A DNA stretch of 14,573 nt from JBOFBH01 sp051657715 (GTDB taxonomy: Bacteria; Actinomycetota; Actinomycetes; Actinomycetales; Angustibacteraceae), in NCBI GenBank assembly GCA_051657715.1, contig JBOFLF010000102.1, positions 1-14,573 on the forward strand. The letters are read 5' to 3'. Below, in pieces: positions 1-5,922 of this stretch. The position numbers and the translations under genes were made by a program. Each line of letters begins with the position of its first letter. The stretch's first letter is position 1. The notes beneath the pieces are model-generated. The model was given only the letters and a program-made list of their open reading frames with translations, had not been told where the DNA came from and ran no database searches.

Positions 1-26
1 GACGGGTCACGGCAGGTGCCGCTGCC

Positions 27-2309
27 GTGGTGGCTCCTCACCATCGGACCCGTCCGGTGAGCGTCGGAGCTCAGCGGCATGATGAGGCGGTGAGCGACGT
101 CCCGGAGCCCAGCGGTGTCCTGCAGCCCAGCGGTGTCCCGGAATCCGCGGCGGCCAGCCAGGCGCCCGCGCCGGTGCAGGTCCGGCATCGGTGGCAGGAG
201 TTGGCCGAGCAGGTGCGGGCGCATCGATTCGCCTACTACGTGCGTGACGCGCCGACGATCAGCGACGGCGAGTTCGACCAGCTGATGCGCGAGCTGGAGG
301 CACTGGAGGAGGCGTACCCGGGGTTGCGCACACCGGACAGCCCCACCCAGGTCGTCGGGGGAACGTTCTCCACCGACTTCACCGCGGTCGATCACCTGGA
401 ACGGATGCTCAGCCTGGACAACGTCTTCAGCGTCGAGGAGCTGCGTAGCTGGTTCGACCGAGTCGACCGAGTCGACCGAGTCAGCCGGGACGGCGGCGCG
501 GCGGCGGTGCACTGGTTGTGTGAGCTGAAGGTGGATGGGCTGGCCATCGACCTGGTCTATGAACACGGCCGGCTGGTCCGGGCTGCGACGAGGGGCGACG
601 GACGCACGGGTGAGGACGTCACGCTCAACGTGCGCACCGTTCGGGGAGTTCCGTCCCAGCTGACCGGTGCGACTCCGGAGCTGGTGGAGGTGCGCGGCGA
701 GGTGTACTTCCCGGTGGCGGCGTTTGCCGAGCTCAACGCGGGACTGGTCGAGGCCGGTCGGGCGCCCTTCGCCAATCCGCGCAACGCCGCGGCCGGATCG
801 TTGCGGCAGAAGGACCCCAAGGTCACCGCGAGCCGCCCGCTGCGACTGGTGGTGCACGGCATCGGCGCGCGGCGCGGGTTGGACGCGCTGGGCATCGAGC
901 TGACCCGCCAGTCCCAGGCGTACGCCGTGCTGGCCGAGTGGGGGCTGCCGACCAGTCGGTACACCCGGGTGTTCGACACCGCCGACGAGGTGCTGGCCTT
1001 CATCGAGGGCACCGACCGGCACGACGCCGAGCACGAGATCGACGGCGTGGTGGTGAAGGTGGACGAGCTGTCCGTCCAGCGGCGGCTCGGCGCGACCAGC
1101 CGTGCGCCGCGGTGGGCGATCGCGTTCAAGTTCCCGCCGGAGGAGGTGACGACCACCCTGCTGGACATCCGGGTGAACGTCGGGCGCACCGGCCGGGTCA
1201 CGCCGTACGGGGTGATGGAGCCGGTGCTGGTCTCCGGGTCCACCGTCGAGATGGCCACGTTGCACAACGCGGACGAGGTGCGCCGCAAGGGCGTGCTGAT
1301 CGGCGACACGGTGGTGCTGCGCAAGGCCGGCGACGTCATCCCCGAGATCCTCGGCCCGGTGGTGCAGCTGCGTCCCGCCGACGCCCGGGCGTTTGAGATG
1401 CCCACCCACTGCCCCTCCTGCGGGACTCAGGTGCGCCAGGAACGGCCCGGCGACGTCGACCTGCGCTGCCCCAACGCCCGCTCGTGCCCATCTCAGCTGC
1501 GGGAGCGGTTGTTCCACATCGCCTCACGCGGCGCCCTGGACATCGAGGCGATGGGGTGGGAGGCGGCTGCGGCGTTGCTGGACGCCGCGGTGGTCGTCGA
1601 CGAGGGCGACCTGTTCGCCCTCGACCGGGACGCTCTGCTGCGGGTGCCGTTGTTCACCCGCAAGGACGGCGAGCTGTCGGCCAACGGTGCCACGTTGCTG
1701 GCCAACCTGGAGGAGGTCAAGCGACGTCCGCTGTGGCGGGTGCTGGTGGCGCTGTCCATCCGGCACGTCGGACCCACTGCGGCCCGCGCCTTGGCCCGAG
1801 ACCTGGGCAGCATCGAGCGGATCCGAACCGCGTCCCAGCAGGAGCTGGCCGCCGTCGACGGCGTCGGGCCGGTGATCGCCGAGGCGGTGCGGGACTGGTT
1901 CGAGGTGGGCTGGCACCGTGACGTGGTGGACGCGTGGGCGCGTGCCGGGGTTCGGATGGTCGAGGACGCCGACGACTCGGTGCCGCGGGTGCTCGAGGGG
2001 TTGAGCATCGTGGTCACCGGGTCGTTGGAGGGGTTCAGCCGAGACGAGGCCAGGGAGGCGATCCTGGCCCGGGGTGGCAAGGCCTCGACGTCGGTGTCGA
2101 AGAAGACGGCGTTCGTCGTGGTGGGGGACAACCCGGGGAGCAAGTACGAGAAGGCCGTCCAGCTGGGGGTTCCGGTGCTTGACGAGGCCGGGTTCCGGAC
2201 GCTGCTGGCCGAGGGTCCGACGGCGGGCGGGCCGTCTGGCACGACTGGTGGCCCTGCCGGTGATGCGGCTGGCGATGTGGACGGCGGGGGCACGAGTGGG
2301 TCGCCCTAG
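27..2309 (+). CDS. ligA: NAD-dependent DNA ligase LigA
   Basis: Seals nicks in duplex DNA using NAD+ as adenylate donor, in replication and repair. Numbering from GTG 27 (760 aa): an N-terminal Ia-type NAD-binding region begins near residue 56 (RWQELAEQVRAHRFAYYVRD). The adenylation motif ELKVDG carries the nucleophile Lys168. A Cys4 zinc finger is formed by Cys462, 465, 481 and 487, then helix-hairpin-helix segments (including VDGVGPVIAEAV), and a BRCT domain at about 653-735. The end is a Gly-rich tail. All core motifs are intact, so it should be active. The start is uncertain: the frame is open to the window edge, and GTG 57, GTG 90 and GTG 174 are in-frame alternatives. None has a convincing ribosome site, and family length favours a start downstream of 27. 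Oddities are an 18-bp duplicated unit in the N-terminal extension and a 9-bp triplicate in the adenylation domain. Confidence 0.95.
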   Translation: MVAPHHRTRPVSVGAQRHDEAVSDVPEPSGVLQPSGVPESAAASQAPAPVQVRHRWQELAEQVRAHRFAYYVRDAPTISDGEFDQLMRELEALEEAYPGLRTPDSPTQVVGGTFSTDFTAVDHLERMLSLDNVFSVEELRSWFDRVDRVDRVSRDGGAAAVHWLCELKVDGLAIDLVYEHGRLVRAATRGDGRTGEDVTLNVRTVRGVPSQLTGATPELVEVRGEVYFPVAAFAELNAGLVEAGRAPFANPRNAAAGSLRQKDPKVTASRPLRLVVHGIGARRGLDALGIELTRQSQAYAVLAEWGLPTSRYTRVFDTADEVLAFIEGTDRHDAEHEIDGVVVKVDELSVQRRLGATSRAPRWAIAFKFPPEEVTTTLLDIRVNVGRTGRVTPYGVMEPVLVSGSTVEMATLHNADEVRRKGVLIGDTVVLRKAGDVIPEILGPVVQLRPADARAFEMPTHCPSCGTQVRQERPGDVDLRCPNARSCPSQLRERLFHIASRGALDIEAMGWEAAAALLDAAVVVDEGDLFALDRDALLRVPLFTRKDGELSANGATLLANLEEVKRRPLWRVLVALSIRHVGPTAARALARDLGSIERIRTASQQELAAVDGVGPVIAEAVRDWFEVGWHRDVVDAWARAGVRMVEDADDSVPRVLEGLSIVVTGSLEGFSRDEAREAILARGGKASTSVSKKTAFVVVGDNPGSKYEKAVQLGVPVLDEAGFRTLLAEGPTAGGPSGTTGGPAGDAAGDVDGGGTSGSP
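106..138 (+). repeat. 18-bp-period duplication in the ligA 5' end
   Basis: The 15-base string AGCCCAGCGGTGTCC occurs at 106-120 and again at 124-138, an 18-bp period in frame with ligA. It encodes EPSGVL followed by QPSGVP in the non-conserved N-terminal extension. It looks like a small in-frame tandem duplication in a disordered tail. Confidence 0.8.
454..480 (+). repeat. 9-bp perfect tandem triplicate inside ligA
   Basis: TCGACCGAG is repeated three times without error (454-462, 463-471, 472-480). In the ligA frame it gives a DRV-DRV-DRV run, between the conserved SLDNVF segment and the catalytic KVDG motif. The segment appears several residues longer than I recall for other actinobacterial ligases, consistent with in-frame slippage expansion in a surface helix or loop. 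Confidence 0.85.
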
Positions 2310-2319
2310 ACTCGGCGCC
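2307..2319 (+). promoter_or_regulatory. Candidate -10 element for a leaderless gatC transcript
   Basis: TAGACT (2307-2312) matches the actinobacterial -10 pattern TANNNT. It ends 7 nt before the gatC ATG, so transcription would begin at or next to the start codon. No Shine-Dalgarno lies between. The TAG of this hexamer is also the ligA stop codon. No TTGAC-like -35 is visible at the expected distance, so the call rests on the -10 and its spacing, plus the near-identical arrangement before ilvD. Confidence 0.5.
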
Positions 2320-2616
2320 ATGCCTGCTGTGAGCCGCGACGACGTCGCGCACCTGTGTCGCCTGGCCAGGATTGAGGCCACCGACGGCGAGTTGGACCGT
2401 CTCGTCGGCGAGCTCGGCGTCATCTTGGAATCGGTTGCTCGGGTAGGCGAGGTGGCCGCGGACGACGTGCCACCGATGTCCCACCCGCTGCCCCTGATCA
2501 ACATCACCCGCCCGGACGAGCCGACACCAGGGTTGTCCGCTGAGCAGGCGCTGATCGGTGCGCCGGCCGCTGAGCAGCAGCGATTCGCCGTCCCGCGCAT
2601 CCTGGAAGAGGGCTGA
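2320..2616 (+). CDS. gatC: Asp/Glu-tRNA(Asn/Gln) amidotransferase subunit C
   Basis: Small subunit (98 aa) of the GatCAB amidotransferase, which converts misacylated Glu-tRNA(Gln) and Asp-tRNA(Asn) to the correct aminoacyl-tRNAs. GatC is a belt-like stabiliser between GatA and GatB. The sequence shows the family signature: an N-terminal RDDVAHLCRLARIE helix, a central LGVILESVARVGEVAADDVPPM segment and a C-terminal VPRILEEG ending. Length is normal. The ATG is chosen because the homologous region starts right after it and the upstream frame belongs to ligA. There is no ribosome site, but TAGACT sits 7 nt upstream, suggesting leaderless initiation. gatA follows after one nucleotide. Confidence 0.95.
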   Translation: MPAVSRDDVAHLCRLARIEATDGELDRLVGELGVILESVARVGEVAADDVPPMSHPLPLINITRPDEPTPGLSAEQALIGAPAAEQQRFAVPRILEEG

Positions 2617-2617
2617 C

Positions 2618-4210
2618 GTGCCGCACCGCGATCGTGGGCAGTGCCTCACGCCTCCCGCGTCGGGTGACCTCACCCGCCGTACCGCGTCGGAGTTGGCGTC
2701 GCTGCTGCAGCAGCGACAGGTCAGCGCCGAGGAGGTGACCCGAGCCCACCTCGATCGGATCGGTGCCGTCGACGGCGCCGAAAGCGGTGATGCTGCCAAT
2801 GATGGAGGCGGCGTGCACGCCTTCCTGCACGTGGCGGCCGAGCACGCGCTCTCCTCCGCCCGCGAGATCGACCGGCGACGAGCTGCTGGCGAGCGTCTCG
2901 GCCTGCTGGCCGGGATTCCGGTCGCGGTGAAGGACGTCGTCACCACCGCCGGTCTGCCGACCACGGCCGGTTCCCGGATGTTGCGGGGCTGGGTTCCGCC
3001 ATACGACGCCACCGTGGTCGAGCGACTACACGGTGCTGGTCTGGTCGTGCTCGGCAAGACCAACATGGACGAGTTCGCGATGGGTAGCTCCACCGAGCAC
3101 TCGGCGTACGGCCCGACCCGCAATCCGTGGGACCTGGGCCGCATCCCCGGCGGGTCCGGTGGTGGCTCGGCCGCCGCGGTGGCCGCGTTCGAGGCTCCGC
3201 TGGCCATCGGCACCGACACCGGCGGATCGATCCGCCAGCCGGCCGCGGTCACCGGGACCGTCGGGGTCAAGCCCACCTACGGCGGGGTGTCCCGGTACGG
3301 ATTGATCGCGCTCGCCAGCAGCCTCGACCAGGCCGGTCCGTGCGCTCGTACGGTGCTGGACGCGGCGTTGCTGCACGAGGTGATCGGCGGGCACGACCCT
3401 CGGGACTCGACGAGCATCGCCGCGCCGGCGCCGCCGGTGGTGGCTGCTGCTCGCCGCGCGGATGTCGCCGGCATGCGGATCGGCGTGGTCCGCGAGCTCG
3501 GCGGCGAGGGGTATCAGGCCGGGGTGCGGGCGCGGTTCGAGGAGGCGGTGCAGCTGCTCACCGCCGCCGGCGCGCAGGTCGTCGAGGTGTCCTGCCCGCA
3601 CTTCGAGTACGCGTTGGCCGCGTACTACCTCATCCTGCCGAGCGAGGCGAGCAGCAACCTGGCCCGGTTCGACGCCATGCGGTACGGGCTGCGGGTGGAG
3701 CCGAGCGGAACGCCCGCGCCGACCGCCGAGCAGGTGATGGCGGCCACCCGGGACGCCGGCTTCGGCGACGAGGTCAAGCGTCGGATCATCCTCGGGACGT
3801 ATGCGCTGTCCAGCGGCTACTACGACGCCTACTACGGCCAGGCGCAGAAGGTCCGAACCCTGGTGGCGCGGGACTTCGAGGCGGCGTTCAGCCAGGTCGA
3901 CGTGCTGATCTCGCCCACCACACCGACGACCGCGTTCCGGTTCGGTGACAAGCTCGACGACCCGTTGGCCATGTACCTCAACGACATCGCCACCATCCCG
4001 GCCAACCTGGCCGGCGTTCCTGGGTTGTCGGTCCCGGCCGGGCTGGCTGACGAGGACGGTCTGCCGGTCGGCGTGCAGGTGCTCGCCCCGGCGATGAAGG
4101 ACGAGCGGGCGTATCAGGTCGGGGCCGCGTTGGAGGTTCTCCTAGCTGAGCGCTGGGGCGGCCAGCTGCTCGACCGGATGGGCAACGCGACCACGGGGGT
4201 GTCGGCATGA
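2618..4210 (+). CDS. gatA: Asp/Glu-tRNA(Asn/Gln) amidotransferase subunit A
   Basis: Glutaminase subunit of GatCAB (530 aa). It is an amidase-signature enzyme that releases ammonia from glutamine for transfer by GatB. The Lys-Ser-Ser triad is present: Lys105 in PVAVKDVV, cis-Ser180 in PGGSGGGSAAA and nucleophile Ser204 in GTDTGGSIRQPAA. The common GGSSGGS is GGSGGGS here, but by register the retained first Ser is the catalytic one. The start is GTG 2618: AGAGGG (2607-2612) sits 5 nt upstream, and the start follows the gatC stop by one nucleotide, implying translational coupling. It overlaps gatB by ATGA. There is a short Gly/Ala/Asp-rich insertion (about 2773-2811) before VHAFLHV in the N-terminal helical region. 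Confidence 0.96.
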   Translation: MPHRDRGQCLTPPASGDLTRRTASELASLLQQRQVSAEEVTRAHLDRIGAVDGAESGDAANDGGGVHAFLHVAAEHALSSAREIDRRRAAGERLGLLAGIPVAVKDVVTTAGLPTTAGSRMLRGWVPPYDATVVERLHGAGLVVLGKTNMDEFAMGSSTEHSAYGPTRNPWDLGRIPGGSGGGSAAAVAAFEAPLAIGTDTGGSIRQPAAVTGTVGVKPTYGGVSRYGLIALASSLDQAGPCARTVLDAALLHEVIGGHDPRDSTSIAAPAPPVVAAARRADVAGMRIGVVRELGGEGYQAGVRARFEEAVQLLTAAGAQVVEVSCPHFEYALAAYYLILPSEASSNLARFDAMRYGLRVEPSGTPAPTAEQVMAATRDAGFGDEVKRRIILGTYALSSGYYDAYYGQAQKVRTLVARDFEAAFSQVDVLISPTTPTTAFRFGDKLDDPLAMYLNDIATIPANLAGVPGLSVPAGLADEDGLPVGVQVLAPAMKDERAYQVGAALEVLLAERWGGQLLDRMGNATTGVSA

Positions 4211-5820
4211 CCGCAGACCTGCCCACCACACACGACCCGTTGACGGGTGAGCTGCCGACCGGCCGACCACTGACGAGCAACCCGGTGCTGGGCAAGCCGA
4301 CGCTGGAGCCGGTGATGGGCTACGACGACGCCGTCACCCAGTTCGACCCGGCGCTCGGCCTAGAGGTCCACGTCGAGCTGTCCACCCGGACCAAGATGTT
4401 CTGCGGGTGTGCGACGTCATTCGGTGCCGAGCCGAACACCCAGGTGTGCCCGGTGTGCCTGGGGCTGCCGGGCTCGCTGCCGGTGGTGAACGCCGCCGCG
4501 GTCGAGGCCGCGGTGCGGATCGGCCTGGCGCTGCACTGCGACATCCGCCCGTGGGGCCGGTTCGCGCGCAAGAACTACTTCTACCCGGACATGCCGAAGA
4601 ACTTCCAGACTTCCCAGTACGACGAGCCGATCGCCGCCCGCGGGTACCTGGACGTCGAGGTGGAGGACGGCACGGTGTGCCGGGTCGAGATCGAACGGGC
4701 GCACATGGAGGAGGACACCGGCAAGTCGCTGCACGTCGGCGGTGCCACCGGCCGCATCCATGGCGCCGACTACTCGTTGGTGGACTACAACCGGGCGGGG
4801 ATCCCGTTGATCGAGATCGTCAGCCGTCCGGTCCTGGGCTCCGGGGCGCGCACTCCCGAGGTGGCCCGCGCCTACGTCGCCACGTTGCGCGATCTGTTGC
4901 GGGCGTTGGACGTCTCCGATGTCCGGATGGAGCAGGGGTCGCTGCGCTGCGACGCCAACGTGTCGTTGCGGCCCCGCGCCGCTGCCGGCGAGAGCCAGGA
5001 CGCCGTCCCGCTCGGCACGCGTACCGAGACCAAGAACGTGAACTCGCTGCGGAGCGTCGAGCGAGCGGTGCGCTACGAGATCCAGCGGCAGGCGGCCCGG
5101 CTCGTCGCCGGTCAACGGGTGGTGCAGGAGACCCGGCACTGGCACGAAGGCTCCGGCCTGACCACGTCGGGGCGGGAGAAGTCCGACGCCGAGGACTACC
5201 GGTACTTCCCGGAACCGGACCTGGTCCCGGTCGCCCCGGACCCTGACTGGGTCGAGCAGCTGCGCGCGACCATGCCGGAACCACCGGCCCAGCGCCGTCG
5301 GCGGCTGCAGGGGGAGTGGGGCATCACGGACCTGCAGATGCGCGACCTGGTCAACGCCGGCGCCACCGAGCTGGTCGAGCGGACGGTGGCGGCCGGCGCC
5401 ACCGCGACCGCGGCCCGCGCCTGGTGGTCCGGCGAGCTGGCCCGACGCGCGAACGCCGCCGGGGTGGAGCTGGCCGCGCTCGCGGTCACCCCGGAGCAGG
5501 TGGCTGAGCTGGCTGGTCTGGTCGTCGCCGGGCGGGTGACCAACGCGGTTGCCCGGCAGGTGCTGGACGGTGTGCTGGCCGGTGAGGGCGCCCCCGAGCA
5601 GGTGCTGAGCGCCCGCGGGCTGGAGGTGGTCTCGGACGACACCGCCCTGGGGGCGGCGGTCGACCGGGCGATCGCCGCGAATCCCGATGTCGCAGACAAG
5701 ATCCGCGGTGGCAAGGTAGCCGCGGCGGGCGCCGTGATCGGCGTGGTGATGAAGGAGATGCGAGGTCAGGCCGACGCCGCTCGGGTGCGCGAGCTGATCC
5801 TGCAGCGCTTGGCCGGTTGA
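4207..5820 (+). CDS. gatB: Asp/Glu-tRNA(Asn/Gln) amidotransferase subunit B
   Basis: Kinase and transamidase subunit of GatCAB (537 aa). It phosphorylates the side-chain carboxylate of Glu- or Asp-tRNA and amidates it with ammonia from GatA. The conserved opening LGLEVHVELSTRTKMFCGC begins near residue 49. The zinc-type cysteines are Cys66, 68, 81 and 84 (CxC plus CPVC). Further conserved segments are RKNYFYPDMPKNFQTSQYD, HMEEDTGKSLH, DYNRAGIPLIEI, RCDANVS and TKNVNSLRSVERA. A C-terminal helical tRNA-binding tail ends in GAVIGVVMKEMRGQAD. The ATG overlaps the gatA stop, so it is translationally coupled. The first 45 or so residues are a nonconserved extension, and an internal ATG at 4315 is a possible alternative start. 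Confidence 0.96.
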   Translation: MTADLPTTHDPLTGELPTGRPLTSNPVLGKPTLEPVMGYDDAVTQFDPALGLEVHVELSTRTKMFCGCATSFGAEPNTQVCPVCLGLPGSLPVVNAAAVEAAVRIGLALHCDIRPWGRFARKNYFYPDMPKNFQTSQYDEPIAARGYLDVEVEDGTVCRVEIERAHMEEDTGKSLHVGGATGRIHGADYSLVDYNRAGIPLIEIVSRPVLGSGARTPEVARAYVATLRDLLRALDVSDVRMEQGSLRCDANVSLRPRAAAGESQDAVPLGTRTETKNVNSLRSVERAVRYEIQRQAARLVAGQRVVQETRHWHEGSGLTTSGREKSDAEDYRYFPEPDLVPVAPDPDWVEQLRATMPEPPAQRRRRLQGEWGITDLQMRDLVNAGATELVERTVAAGATATAARAWWSGELARRANAAGVELAALAVTPEQVAELAGLVVAGRVTNAVARQVLDGVLAGEGAPEQVLSARGLEVVSDDTALGAAVDRAIAANPDVADKIRGGKVAAAGAVIGVVMKEMRGQADAARVRELILQRLAG

Positions 5821-5845
5821 GGTTGCTCATTGAGGTGTCAGCACG

Positions 5846-5886
5846 GCCCGGTCAGCACGACTAGCGGCCGTCTGCTCAGACCGGGC
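5846..5886 (+). terminator. Strong hairpin after gatB, probable end of the gat unit
   Basis: GCCCGGTC (5846-5853) pairs with GACCGGGC (5879-5886). It is extended inward by AGCA/TGCT (5854-5857 with 5873-5876) and GAC/GTC (5859-5861 with 5870-5872). This is a long GC-rich stem with small bulges, starting 26 nt after the gatB stop. There is no U tract, as is frequent in high-GC actinobacteria, so termination is inferred rather than proven. Confidence 0.5.
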
Positions 5887-5910
5887 GATCCAGGACGGCG
5901 GCCATGTGCC

Positions 5911-5922
5911 GATAATCGGTGG
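5911..5922 (+). promoter_or_regulatory. Candidate -10 for the GGDEF-EAL gene, leaderless geometry
   Basis: GATAAT (5911-5916) is one base from the TATAAT consensus. It ends 6 nt before the in-frame GTG at 5923. No Shine-Dalgarno lies in the gap, and no good -35 was found. It lies just downstream of the gatB hairpin, consistent with an independent transcription unit. Confidence 0.5.

Noticed and set aside
557..1405. Minus-strand frame within ligA, and similar Ser/Thr/Arg-rich antisense frames in gatB (5196-5714) and the EAL region (7365-7874)
   Set aside because: These are antisense shadows of conserved coding sequence with no start signal or family motif.
2035..3276. 413-codon minus-strand open frame across ligA, gatC and gatA
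   Set aside because: It spans three confidently assigned plus-strand genes, and its composition is a reading-frame shadow. Stop codons are rare in GC-rich DNA.
5830..5922. TTG at 5830 as the start of the GGDEF-EAL gene
   Set aside because: No ribosome site. The added 31 residues would be translated through the strong hairpin at 5846-5886, and GATAAT sits at ideal distance from GTG 5923.
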